NCBI GenBank assembly: GCA_963920575.1
Contig: OY986966.1
Coordinates: 24,643,717-24,707,716, forward strand
Direction: 5' to 3'
DNA length: 64,000 nt
Source: Narthecium ossifragum
Taxonomy: Eukaryota; Streptophyta; Magnoliopsida; Dioscoreales; Nartheciaceae
Shown: positions 1 through 12,300 of the stretch, piece after piece
Position numbering within the stretch: the stretch's first letter is position 1
How the letters are laid out: each line of letters opens with the position of its first letter
The notes under the pieces: generated by a model
The model's database searches: none
Told to the model about the DNA's origin: nothing
The model's input: the letters and a program-made list of their open reading frames with translations, nothing else
Made by a program: the position numbers and the translations under genes

Positions 1-1779
1 TCTTTTCGGGGTTTTGAGTTTTCCGGTTTGTTTTGTCTTCTTTTACTTAGATCTGTTTATATAGCTGTTGGTTTTCAGTGATTTTACCGGTTTTGGACTC
101 GTGGGATCTAGATCTACCAGATCCCAGAGTTTCGTCGTATTTGGATGTGTCTTCCGGCGGTATTCCTCGCCGGAAGCACGCCGGAGAACCCATCGGGATT
201 GATCCTTCTTGAGGAAGGATCGATCCTTCTGGTTGGTCATGCCCCGCACGATGAAGGATCGATCTTTTGTTTGGAAAAGATCGATTCTGGTTCTTGGGTG
301 GCATGGTTACCCTTCGTCGTGAAGAAGATCGATCTTCCTGGGAGGAAGGATCGATCATTCTTGTTGCGACGCGAAGGGTGCCCTCTGTCTCAAGAAAGAT
401 CGATCTTCCTGGGAGGAAGGATCGATCTTCCTGGGAGGAAGGATCGATCTTCCTTGCCTCGACAGCGAGGGAAGCTCACTGTTACATAAATGATCGATCC
501 TTCCCTTAGTGAGGATCGATCCTTTAGTAGCAGAGAGGGTTTTTCATGGCTTTTGCCCGCGGGGCTTGGTATGCCGGTTTTACTTATCGCTTTATACCTT
601 GTATATACGATTAAGCATGTTAGCCCTATAATAGAGCAGTGGTGAACCAGGGGAGTGATGACTCCTGGGATTGTGTAGAATAAATGGGCGGGTAGCCCTA
701 CAGCTTTCCATAGCCTTGCATGCCGGCGTGCGCCGAGGGCTTTCACCTGCTATATTGTAGCTGTTGTTTGCGGGGTTGTTTCCCGGTGCAGGTGTTGTGG
801 TGGACTGCTTGCAGTTGGTGGTGGTACCACTGCAGCAGTCCCTAGACCTTAAATTATTGCTCACCACCCCGGGCCGGCAGGGTGCCGTGCCCAGACCTTG
901 TATTTATATCATCACATCATGCTGTATGCTTACATGTATATTTTCTGCGCATGTTCATAGCATGCATTGTGTTGTGCACTAGTTGCATCTGTTTAGGGCG
1001 TTGCCGATCCGGGGCTTCCGGGTAGCCCGGATCTATCTCTTAGGACCGTGCGGGTAGTTTGGTCCATGACTCGATTTGTAGTATTCAGTCTTTTAAATGA
1101 TAGAGTTAGTTGGACTTGAATACTGTTGTGTTTGATGTTTAGAGGTCGTGTCGGCCTCGAGCCAAGTCCTGAGGTGTAGCCGGCGTCCGCCAGTCTTTGA
1201 CTCTTGAGTGGGGCCACTCAGCGGTGTTCTTTCCGCCAGTAGTGTTCACGATCCTGCTGTGAGTCCGCAGTGTTGGGAGCCTGCGTTCTGGGACGTCCGG
1301 TGGGGTTATGGGACCCCTGTGATACACCTAGGCTTTGCTTGGGGGCGACACTGTTGTGTTCCCTTCCTTGTGAGTGTCGTAGTGTAGTGTCCCTGCTGAG
1401 CTTAGTGCTCACTCCTACCCGGGCTGCGTTTTGCAGGTGCTGGCGTGAGTTCTTCTTCGGTCGCCCCTACCGGGCAGGTGTTTGGAGACGTGGCGGCGTC
1501 TGGCGGTGCTTGAGAGGTGGCGATCTTACTGTTTTACCCTTTTTGTATTAGATAGTCTCCTACGGGAGTGATAAATGTATAATTTCCCTGTTTTGAGGTC
1601 TTTATATCTATTTCAGATTCGATGTTCGAGATTTGTAGTTGTGCTTAATACAGGATGATTATGACTTGTTAGGGTAACCACTACGATTAGAGGGAAACCT
1701 CGCCAAATTTTCCGCAGTAGGTTAGGTTCCGGTTCGCGTCGCCCGGCCCGGTTGCGCCTACGCGGGTCGAGGCGCGACA
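1..1779 (-). repeat. LTR of a large LTR retrotransposon, left part outside window
   Basis: This is an inverted copy of the LTR at 12751-15028. Read on the minus strand it starts at 1779 with TGTCGCGCC, the same 5' end as the other copy, and runs off the left edge of the window, so about 490 bp of its 3' end are not seen. It holds nine exact GATCGATC palindromes between about 200 and 530, three of them in a short tandem repeat near 400-455. No coding sequence is credible: the open frames here are low-complexity DRS/GSI translations of the palindromes. Whether it is a solo LTR or the end of a full element cannot be told. Confidence 0.8.
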
Positions 1780-3296
1780 CCTCCGCTCTCTCCTTCCAAA
1801 ATAATACATGAATTCATACGAGATAAGAAGCTGGACGATGTCACATCTTAATATAGAGAGATATTTCTCTCCTTTCTCTCTCTCCTTTCTCTCTCTTACT
1901 TATGTCAGGTGGGATTAAATGATTAGAGAGAGTTGACGAGGGGTATTTTGGTCCTGAATTTATAGATTTGGCATGCTTCGTAAAGAAACACAAAAGTATC
2001 CATTGATTGATAAATGGAAAGACAAATGGATTCAAAAAGAAAATTTATCTCGTGAGAGTAAAGCAAAACAGATCGAATATGTAAAATCGATTATCAAGTG
2101 GATTTAATATGTAAAAAATTCCTCTATTTTATGGCTATAATGCAAAAAGATTTTCATATTATTGGTAACTTTCATCCGGCCGTTCACTTATTAATTTTTG
2201 TAGAAACACCCCTATAGTTAGTTTTCCAAATAATTAAAAGACATGATACTCATATGAATATCACTTTTATTTTTTATTCTATTTGTATTCAAAGTAAATT
2301 AAGTGAGTAATTAAGAATAATTTTTGTTATTCTAACTTATTTGAGAAAGAATAGCAGTATTTAGTTTGATATGAAGACATAAATGGAGTTTATGAGTATA
2401 TTGTAGGACATATCATCTGCAAATTCGTATAGCTTCAGATTTGCATGTCAATTGTAGTCCATTTGGTAACATTGAATTAAGCAATATTTCTGACTCAAGT
2501 GTTCATTTATATATATTGGCAGAAAAAAGTCATCGGTGTTAAGAACGTAACCTTCTAGTGTGGATTATGTTTAAGTGTTTAACAGCGCTGCTTTTGGTAA
2601 TGACTCTTCTTCCTATTTTTTTTTTATAATATAAGCATGTTGGGAGATTATTTATTATTATATAAGATCAGGTGTATTCTATCAAACAACTAAAGATGTC
2701 CGATCCAAGTTATGCCTAGATGATAGAGATGAAATCACATGAAATGGATTAGTGAAGGGTGGTGGTTAGTGAGTGATTAGGAGAGAGAGACATGAGTAAT
2801 AGAGGGTGATAGTTACCCGTGTCATATGACAAGAGGGCAAGAGGAGGTCATCTAGTACTGTACATACAATCCATCGGAGAAGTTTATACTGCAAATACAA
2901 TCTACTAGAGAAGTAAATACAAAGGATCACCCCATTGGAAGATGATTTGTAAGGCGGAGGATGATCTAAGACTTGGTTTATATTGATCGGTCGCCAAGGC
3001 AAGATAGTAAAATCCGAGTTATGAGTGATCATTGGGTACTGGATGAGACACTGCAGTTGAAGCTGGTCATGGTTAATGAAGACAGAGCAGAGAACATGGT
3101 GGTTAGGAATTTGAGGAATAATGGAGGCTGGCACAACAGCTTTGTTAAGAAATTATTCCACCCTTGGGCTCAATTCATCAAAAAAAAAAAAAACTTATCC
3201 ATACATTCTATACACTGAAGATATATTATACACATACACATCCTCATGGATAATTTATAATAAAAAAAAAACTTATGCATACATTCTATACACTAT
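1780..3296. other. AT-rich intergenic stretch, no gene seen
   Basis: There is a CT-rich tract near 1855-1895, then AT-rich sequence. Near 3200-3290 a segment of about 75 bp containing poly-A and the string ACATTCTATACACT occurs twice. The second copy is interrupted by the MITE that begins at 3297. No conserved protein is recognisable in any frame. Confidence 0.5.
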
Positions 3297-4096
3297 GGGG
3301 CCGTTTGGCAGGCCATGTATGAGATGAATCCAATGAGTTAAGGGATGAGCGGATCCCGGATTCACTGTATCCTATTGTTTGGCGTGAATGGTGTATGAAA
3401 TCCGGCGAATCCGACTCACGTCGGATTCCAACATTTTAGAATCGCGGATTCCGCTGAAATCGAGCGGACGACCGCTGCGGGGATCCCTCCATCCCGAATT
3501 TGAAGAAATGTTATAATGACTCTTATATTCCCTTGATATTTAAAATGATTATATTTATCATAACTTTAACTATACATATTGAAACTTTATGAAATTAGTC
3601 TCATTAGAAAGATATCATCGATATCTTCATTATGAGACCAATATTGAGTATTTTTTAAAACAAATATTTAATATAATTTAATTTATAAAATCATTTAATA
3701 TATTATAACTTAAATTATACCTAAATTTTCAATAATTTCAATCAATCATTTTACATGATTAGATGCATTCAAAGAATTAATTTGATTTAAATTTTCAATA
3801 ATTTCGATCAATCATATCTCGTGGGTATTGTTATTATTATAATAAAAAAAACATGTCTTAATTTGAAGAAAATTTAAAGTTTTATTATTAATTTGAACAA
3901 AATTAGCAGATTCAGCTCATCCATAATAGTCAAGCCAAACACCAAAATCAACAGATTCAGCTCATCCCATACAGACCAACCAAACAACAGAACCAAAATC
4001 CACGAAATCATCAGATTCAGCTCATTCCCCATTCAGCTAATTCCACAGATTCCTCATTCAGCTAATTCATCATATTCAAGTTTGCCAAACGCACCC
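3297..4096. mobile_element. PIF/Harbinger-like MITE, 800 bp, TSD TAT
   Basis: The terminal inverted repeats are GGGGCCGTTTGGCAGG at the left and the complement of GCCAAACGCACCC at the right. The element is flanked by TAT at 3294-3296 and 4097-4099. The target sequence resumes directly after it (GAAGATATATTATACAC is seen both at about 3219 and after 4099). A 3-bp TSD and GGG...TTTGG ends fit PIF/Harbinger. The right half repeats a short AGATTCAGCTCAT motif several times. It has no coding capacity. Confidence 0.7.
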
Positions 4097-4822
4097 TATG
4101 AAGATATATTATACACATACACATCCTCATGGATACACATCCTCATAGATCTAATTCAAATCTCCTCATCATCTTCAAAATTCTCAGCTAGATTAGGAGG
4201 AGGTATTGGAATGCTAAAAACTCCAACAGTACAATTAAGTGAGAGACAATCATCTTTAAGGTAATCTGATGCCTCTAATTCAGTTCTTTTGAAAAACTGA
4301 TTATAACCCCTGCATGATCCAACAACAAATGTAACACACTGTATAAATCAGCCTTTTGAAGTACAAATAAATGGTAATGGAAGACATACACACACTTAGG
4401 GTCAAAATGTGAAAAATAACTAACTGAATGCTGAAAATCGGAAGGTGTTATAATGAAAGAATACTTCTGGGAAATTCAAAAACACAAGACTGTTACAATT
4501 ACTAGCCACTAGAGAAAAATAACTCAGGCCCATCATGAATCAAGTTAAAATTGTAGAAATACCAGTCTAACAATATATGCTTAATTGCAGTCTAACCAAG
4601 GACCACATTGGTGACTCAGTATTTCAAACAGAGCAGAGGAAGAGCTCGGGAGAGGACTGCCACCATTAGATCTAGGGATTTTTATTTTCTATATGGAATG
4701 AAATTGAGGATCTAGAGTATTGCTTTCTTGGTGGTATGAAATTGGCGTTGGCAATAGGGTTTTGATTTTCCTATCCAATATGAAATTGGTGTTTGATCTA
4801 GGGTTTTCATGGAAATGAAATT

Positions 4823-5366
4823 TGTCACGCCCCGACCCAATTAATTCTCATCATACATACATACATACATGAATCATCATATTTATAACATAACATGGTA
4901 TAAATAAGTTTACCATGGGCTCAACCAGCCCAACAAGCTTTAAGCACATCAGGTACATTACCATGGCATATATAGCATCGCATGTACACACCATATTATT
5001 AAAATACATACATGCAGATGTCACGGCATCAACACATTCATATATGCCATTGTAATGTATCTGATGTGCTTAAAGCTTGTTAAGCTGGTTGAGCCCCATG
5101 GTAAGCTTATTTATACCATGTTATGTTATAAATATGATGATTCATGTATGTATGTATGTATGTATGATGAGAATTAATTGGGTCGGGGCGTGACATGCTG
5201 ATATCAGAGCCTAGATTGTAGGTCCTAGGGTGAGATAAGATGTGTTGTTTATAGATTGTGATTGGCAGGTTGTTAATTGTGATTTCACGTGCCTGTGCCC
5301 AAGATCATGCCGAAATTTTTAGAAATTTTTGGGATAATTGGGATTTAATTGGGGCGGGGCGTGACA
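4823..5366 (+). mobile_element. TRIM-like LTR element with TSD AAATT
   Basis: A TG...CA LTR (4823-5195) begins TGTCACGCCCCGACCC and ends GGGTCGGGGCGTGACA. It is followed at 5199-5211 by TGATATCAGAGCC, one base off the initiator-tRNA-Met primer binding site TGGTATCAGAGCC. A short non-coding interior follows, and a truncated right end closes GGGGCGGGGCGTGACA at 5366. AAATT flanks both ends (4818-4822, 5367-5371). The size and lack of ORFs fit a terminal-repeat retrotransposon in miniature. The left LTR is itself a long near-palindrome. Confidence 0.7.
5199..5211 (+). promoter_or_regulatory. Primer binding site (initiator tRNA-Met)
   Basis: The sequence TGATATCAGAGCC lies three bases after the LTR end. 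It differs by one base from the standard plant PBS TGGTATCAGAGCC, which is complementary to the 3' end of initiator tRNA-Met. Confidence 0.65.
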
Positions 5367-5371
5367 AAATT

Positions 5372-7135
5372 GGTGTTAGATCTAATGTTATGTTCTTATC
5401 AGAAATCAGTATCAGCAACGAAATCATTAAAGAAATTAAACTAAAAAGAGAAGCAATTTAAGGCAGGTAATAAGCAGAACGCACTAATTAATGGCATGTG
5501 ATAAAAACCACAACTATGTGTCCAGTATACTATGCTACTGGCACAAAAAACCTCGAGTACGAAGCATGCCAATCGGAATAGTAAGTGTTGAGTCTAATAT
5601 TCATCCCATAAACTCCTTGTTAGTATGCATGATATAAAGGGATTCAACGACAATCAAAAACTACAGATGGGTATATCTTTTGCTGAGGCATAATGCAAAA
5701 ATGGCAATCTCACCATCAAAACTTTTGCTGAGGCATAATGCAAAAATGGCAATCACCATCAAAACTAAGGATGAAGAGGAGAGGACTGAGAACACGAGGA
5801 AGAACCACCACCGTTAGATTTAGGGTTTTGTTTTTCCAATATGGTATGAAATTGATGTTCTATAGAGTGTTTTTTTTTCTGCAATTGGTATCAGCACCGA
5901 CTTATCAAACCAACTAAACAGAAAAAGAAGCAATTTTGAGCACCAATAACAAGCAGGTATCAGGCAACATGCACCCTAATTACGGGTGTGTGACGGCAAA
6001 ACACAGCTATCATCTCAGTAAATTATCAGGCACAATAAACCTAGGAGTCCATAAGGCCTGAAACTAAATCACAGATGAACACAAAGGATGATCGAAACTG
6101 AGGGAGTAAACTTCCGATGTTTGTATGATAGAAAAGTGGGGGCACATAATTCTCATCTCAAATGAGGAACATCAATAAATTCCTATCAGTAGAAAACCTA
6201 TCTTAGCAAGAAAGTGCAATTATTGACATATAAATGAAAAAGAATATAACTAGTCCAGAATATTCATTTTATAGAGCACAGATAGACACATCTATACTGT
6301 TATTAAACAGCAAGTAGTTCTCAACAAAGCCAGTTTAAGAATGTTATTTTCCTGACTTATATCACATAGTGATGTAGCATGGAATTAGGGTCAAATCAAA
6401 GACAATACTAAATGGCTACCGTATTGCAATCTCTGAGACCAAAATTGTTGGTAGTTGCCCATATTCTTCAGACTATGAGAGATGCACTTGAAAACCAGTA
6501 AAAGCACCAGTTTTAACTATCAATTTAAACTAACATGGTCTACATTAAAGATGATTTAATAAGCAATATGCTATCTAACTAATCATGTTTTACATCCTTA
6601 TTCCCTTTATAGCGGAAACTAACATGGTCTAAAAAAAATTCAATTATTACAGCCCATAAGGACCAGCAATACATATCCAACAAAAACCATCAAGGCAGAG
6701 AATTTATTAGATTGAACACATATTCTTAGAACTCACTCAGGTTATCAAAGAATCCAAAATAGTTCAGACCAAAACAGTTGTACTCCTCTCTATTAGTATC
6801 TTATATGAACTTCATAACTGGATTTGAAAGGATGAAAATATTTTTCTTTACATATGCATGTATATAGAAAAATTTTGAGTCCTCAGAAAACCTATCAAAA
6901 CCATTCATTCACTTAAATCCCAAGCATAGGTTTTAGGTGGTTTTATATACTCCTGAAAAAACATCCTTAAAAAAAAACCCCCCGAAAACCTATCCCAAAT
7001 AGAAAACTCCCAAGAAAAGCCTAACACTAACGCAGCTTATCCACAACTCTCAGCCCAATGTTCTACAACAATTCACCATTTGATCGAAACTAGGGATCAA
7101 GAAAGAGATAAGTACCAACAACATTACCAGAAAAC
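5372..7135. repeat. Non-coding stretch with a diverged direct duplication
   Basis: Two diverged direct copies are visible. The part around 4625-4800 (GAGGACTGCCACCATTAGAT, then a first-base-variable ATGAAATTG) resembles 5770-5870, and 5395-5520 (ATCAGCAACGAAAT...AGAAGCAATT) resembles 5885-6000. The unit is about 480-500 bp once the TRIM-like insertion is subtracted. No BTB exon of the BPM gene at 7136-7465 was found in this stretch, although it is where further minus-strand exons would lie. Confidence 0.45.
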
Positions 7136-7139
7136 TCAC

Positions 7140-7465
7140 CGCATGCTGCCACGATGATTGAGTGTGTACGGCCCTCCCTTACGCACCTTATGCTTCTCCT
7201 TGCCACTCTGATCGAGCAGCGTAAGCTCGAAGAGCGCCATCACCTCGGTCCCCACGCTCTTTAGCGCGATGAACACCGACACGTACCCCGCGTTGTCCTC
7301 ATCTCTTTTCCCGTCCGGATAGAAATAGATCGCCCACGCAGACTCTCCCACCATGAACGTATCGGAGGCGATGTACTTCCCAAACCCAATACCCTTCGAT
7401 AGCGAGTACCCCGTGATCAGGAACTGGTGAGAGCCGTTCACTGTCTCGATCACAGGTGTGCCCAT
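7140..7465 (-). pseudogene. BPM (BTB/POZ-MATH) first exon, truncated gene
   Basis: The translation carries the MATH-domain signature of plant BPM proteins: [19 protein letters not shown] near the start, then [20 protein letters not shown] and [15 protein letters not shown] proteins are substrate adaptors of CUL3 E3 ligases; MATH binds targets such as HD-ZIP and ERF/AP2 factors, and BTB binds CUL3. The ATG follows an in-frame TGA by two codons, so this start is firm. A splice donor (CG|GTGAGT) ends the exon at 7140, inside the codon usually given as Trp after GSM. About nine residues are missing between KHKV and GGPYTL compared with the family as I recall it, and no BTB exon is seen downstream. 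It is probably an exon-1 relic, though a long intron to exons I failed to recognise is possible. Confidence 0.65.
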
Positions 7466-7700
7466 AGATCAAATCCCCCGCCAAAATCTAAGCTTTCCGT
7501 TCAAGTATCGCGTTCCCTCGTCGAATTCCAAAAGAAATAGTTCCGATGGATGGGATCCTCCCGGAAAAAGATTCGAATTGACGATTTGAACGGGATAGGA
7601 TTTGAGGATCACGGGGACCAATCGCCTGGGCTAGGGTTTTGTTTGGGATTTAGAGAGAGAGAGAGAGAGAGGAGAGAGAGTAACATCTGAAAGGAGATGC
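7466..7700 (-). promoter_or_regulatory. Putative 5' region of the BPM exon with GA/CT tract
   Basis: Upstream of the BPM start codon the minus strand carries a (CT)n tract (plus-strand GAGA run at 7650-7680). Such tracts are common in plant 5' UTRs and core promoters. No clear TATA box was seen. Confidence 0.35.
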
Positions 7701-8222
7701 GTGTGGTTGACATTTTTAACCGCGTGTTTTGATGACGTGGCTCGAGTCTATTGGTTGAAGAAGAGGAGCCAGACAAAAGTTGCTTCTTTTTTAACTGGTG
7801 GGCTGTGTTGTATGGGCTATGGCCCGCATTGTTTTGGGTCACTCAATTCAATTCAAATATGCAAAGTAATACTGTTTAAATTTGTTAATGGGTTGGATCG
7901 CATTGGATCCGAATTTGTTAATGGGCAATGGATAAGTAATCTAATTTATGTGTTCATTTGTGTATAACTAGGTGCCCCTAGCTCTAGCACGTTTAGTTTC
8001 TAGAAATAACCAAGAAATAACTAGATTCATGTTTATTCTCTAAACTTTGGATTAAAAGCCTCTTCTCTTCCTTTTTCGATGTAAAGTTATTTTTTCTCCA
8101 CCGTCTTTTATAGGGCTGATGACTACAACGCAGTGTTGGTTATTAGCTTCTTTTTTTTTTATTTAGATTACAAAGTCATTTGGGAGACTCTGAAAACAAT
8201 CCACTTGAGGAGTTTATTCTAT
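7701..8222. other. Intergenic, nothing recognised
   Basis: I see only unremarkable AT-rich sequence with a short poly-T near 8150. No conserved frame or repeat structure stands out. Confidence 0.4.
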
Positions 8223-9129
8223 GGGCATGTTTCGTTGCTGAGAAGTGAGCTGATGTGAAGTGACTTCTGGGGAGTGGAGTGGAGTGAAGTGAAGTGAAGT
8301 GACTTCTAGGGGTTTCTGAGTTCTGGTGTTTGATTGGTGTTTGAAGTGGGATATGGTCACCCCCAACTATTTAATATTTTAATATTTTTCTTATATTAAA
8401 ATATTAAAAATAATATTATTTTAGATGACATGGACCAATCACGAGGTGCCACGTGACATGTGGGATCCATTTATATTAATATTTTATTACGGTATAATAT
8501 TATTAACATTATTTGCCATTTAAAACATTAAAATTAAAACATTAAAATAATATTTTAATATTAAAATATTAATAATTTAATAACTTATATTAATATTTTA
8601 TTACATTATAATATTATTAATACTATTTTAGATGACGTGGACCAATCACGAGGTGCCACGTGACATGTGGGATCCATTTATATTAATATTTTTATTACAG
8701 TATGATATTATTAACATTATTTGACATTTAAAATATTAAAATTAAAATATTAAAATAATATTTTAATCTTAAAAATTAATAAATTAATAACTTATATTAA
8801 TATTTTATTACAGTATAATATTATTAATACTATTTTAGATGATGTGGACCAATCACGAGGTGTCACGTGATATGTGAGACCTACTTATATTAATATTTTA
8901 TTATAGTATAATATTATTAATATTATTTCCCACTTCAAATGCCACTTAAATGACTTTAGGCCAAAAAGACCCGAAGTCGAAATGGGAAGTAGCAGCTTTG
9001 GTTACAGTGATTTGGAAGTGGGGCTGAAGTGACTTCAGCCCTACTTCCGAGCAACCAAACACCTGAAGTGGCTCGGAAGTCACTTCAAAAAAGTGACTTC
9101 CAGCCAGTTCAGGTGAACCAAACATGCCC
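8223..9129. mobile_element. PIF-like MITE, 907 bp, with 3 x 207-bp internal repeat
   Basis: The termini are GGGCATGTTTCGTT at the left and the complement of AACCAAACATGCCC at the right. TAT flanks both sides (8220-8222, 9130-9132). The interior is AT-rich and holds three tandem copies of a 207-bp unit marked by GGACCAATCACGAGGTG, whose GATGAC/GATGAT anchors fall at 8424, 8631 and 8838. The GAAGTG-rich ends and the string ATATGGTCACCCCCA are shared with sequence at 61580-61830, so a second family member lies at the other end of the window. Confidence 0.7.
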
Positions 9130-9308
9130 TATATTTAACAACTGCTAGCTAGGTTTCGTGACTAATTTCTCCTTGTAGTCGGTTGCAAATGAATAATTTA
9201 AAAACTCCCTCAAATCATGTAAATGATTATAAAAATATTCTATCATCTAATTCCGATAAAAGTGAACTTCAGCATGGAAATATCAGAAATACCTACGTGT
9301 AATATATT

Positions 9309-12300
9309 TCGGGGTGGACAAAAGGCCCATTAACCCGGGCCCGGACCCGGGTTAGGCCCGGAAATCCGGGTCCAAAAGGGCCTAGGGCCGGGTCCGGGTA
9401 CCCAAGCCCAAAACCCGATTGGGCCTGGCCTGGCCCGGGTTTTTTGAGTTTTTTTTAAATTTTTTATTATATAAGATTATAATATATAAGATTACCATTT
9501 TGCCCTACATAAACGGTCAAAAACGGTTATAATTCGAGGGCAATTTTGACATCCGATTTTTGAATTTGAATTTTGAATTTAAATCTTTTTTTTTTCTTTT
9601 TTTTTCTTAAATGACATCTAGAATGACCTCTTTGCCCTCAAATAGAGTTAAAAAAACGGTCATTTTTAGGAATAATTTTGTCAAATATTTCCTGACATGT
9701 TTTTGTTGTTTAAAGTGTCATATATAATGACCATTTTGCCCTTAATAAATGGCCAAAAACGGTCAAATTATTAGAGCACTTTTGTCATTTTTTACTTATA
9801 TTTAATTTACCCCCGAAAAGTGGCCATAAACAGCCATATTTCAGGGATAATTTGGGAATTGCTCTTCAATAAAGACACTCTATAAAATGAGCTCACTTCC
9901 TTTCATTTGAACCCACAAGATCTCAAAATCTGAAAATCTAAGAGCGCTCTCTCTCTCTCTCTCCCTCATTCAAGCTCCTAACTTCAAGTCTCTCTCTCCC
10001 TCCCTCATTCAAGCTCCTAACTTCAACTCTCCAGCTACTCACTAGATGGATTCCTCCCCATCGAGTTTTTCAGCATGGGATCAACCCATCAACCTTGATG
10101 AGGAGTCCACGCAAGGAGGAGGGCAATGGGAAGCCGCCTACGCCGCCGTCACCGCCGCCACCGCCACCACCGCCACCACTCCTTTGACGAAACGGGCGCG
10201 AAAATCACCTGTATAGGACATTTTCGAAAGAATAGAGAAGAAAGAAGACCCAAATGATCCAAACAAGGTCACCAGCGTCAAAGCTAGATGCTCGATCTGC
10301 AGGCTGAGCTCACTGCTCACCATAAAGCAGGTACGAAACATTTAATTCGGCACATTGAAGGCCATCAAAAGGCCCAAGGCGGTGGACAACAACAAGACAT
10401 CCGACAAAGCTTACTATCACAGTCTTCTTCTTCAGGTTCTCTCTCTACTTTCTCATATGATCCAAACAATGCAAGAATGCAGGTAGTTAGATATATCGTC
10501 ATGAACAATGAGTCTTTTAGCACTGCCGAGAATATTTTTTTGGAGAATATGATTAGATCTGGATTTCAGCCGGCATATAAGAAGTTTTCACAGCGTATTG
10601 CACAATGAGATGTGATGAAATGTTTTAAAATCGAAATAAAAAACCTGATTTCTTACTTATCTTCTATCCCGAGTCGGTTTTCTCTTACTTCCGATATTTG
10701 GACATCTAATCAAACAATCTCTTATCTATGCATTACTATCCATTTTATAGATCAAAACTGGGTTTTACAAAAAAGAATTTTGTCTTTCGTCCCTCTTGAA
10801 GATTGTCATACAGGTGAGTTAATTGCCGATACGATTTTGGCCGAACTTACTACTGCTGGGATTAATGAAAATTTTTTTTACCTAACTTTGGACAATGCTA
10901 GTTCTAATAATGTTGCTGCATCTCGACTCAAAGGCGATCTACCTCTTCCCGGTAATGGGGACTATTTACATTGCAGATGTATGTGCCATATATTTAATCT
11001 TATTGTCCAAACTGCATATGAGCATATCAAAGACAGTATCCAAAAGGTAAGGGATATTGCCTACAGCATTAGAACTTCTGATACAAGATTTAGAAAATTT
11101 TGTTCTATATGCAAGAGGCATGGACTGAAACCTAAAAAGATTCAAATTGATGTAAAAACCAGGTGGAACTCTACCTATTTCATGCTAAATGATGCTATAG
11201 AGTATAGAATTGCCATGAATGAATATGTTGACTATGCTCTTAGTAGATCATCATCATCTTCTGTTATTTTAGGATTGATTACCGATGATGAATGGACTGT
11301 AATAGATAATTTACGTGACATGTTCAAAATCTTCTATAATGCAACTATCGGCCTTTCTCCTTCATATACTCCTACTATAACACTTGGTTGTCTGCACCTT
11401 CACTATATTTTTAAATTTTTTACTAATAATGCCAGTAACTTCTATCTTAGTACCATGATCCAAAGCATGTTTATGAAATTTAATAAGTACTTTAGACCAA
11501 TTCTCATGGTTCTTGGTTTCGGCATGCTGATAAGTCCTAACATAAAGGATACAGGTTTGCTAAAATTTTTTGAAGTGATGTACTCTCCAGATGATCATGA
11601 AATGATGAGCCATCATTCAAGAATTCAGCGAGCTTTTGAAACATTATTTAATGAGTACAATGCTAAGTATGGAACGAGACCCAATCAACCAACATCTTCA
11701 TCTCGCTCGAGTCCAAGAAAAGGAAAGGATCCAGTAGGGATGACGGTCATGGTTAATGACTTATTCTACTCCGGAGCTCCATTAAGATCTGTGACATCCG
11801 AGCTTCAACAATACTACAATGCTCCCGTAGTTGTTGTTGAGCCCGGCAGTGAATTAGATATTGTGGGATGGTGAAAAATACAAGGATCAGTAGCATTTCC
11901 TGTTCTATCCATTCTAGCACGAGATATATTAGTTGCTCAGATGTCTACCGTAGCTTCTGAGAGCGCGTTCAGTTTAAGTGGACGTGTGCTTGATGATTAC
12001 AGAAGTAGCTTAGACCCAATGACAGTCAAAGCTTTGATATGCCTCAAGGATTGGTGGGGTGCAGAAATGAGGCTTCAAGATATGCAAGCTGAAGAAGGGA
12101 TGATGGAAGAATTTGAAGATTTAGATGTAGAAACATGACTGTATAAATGCAATTTTTCTTCTATATTTCTAAGTTTGTAATTTATGTTTTCAGAACTTAG
12201 AGTAGAGGTGCAAATGATTTTATAGGTGGGTAGGTGTCAACCTAGTTGGGATGTGCCCATCCTATTGTGATGCAATACCTCCTCTAAATATGCAATGTAT

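Noticed and set aside
43..509. Open frames rich in DRS/GSI peptides (also at 14075-14581)
   Set aside because: They are translations of the GATCGATC palindromes in LTR DNA, present in several frames on both strands, with no domain.
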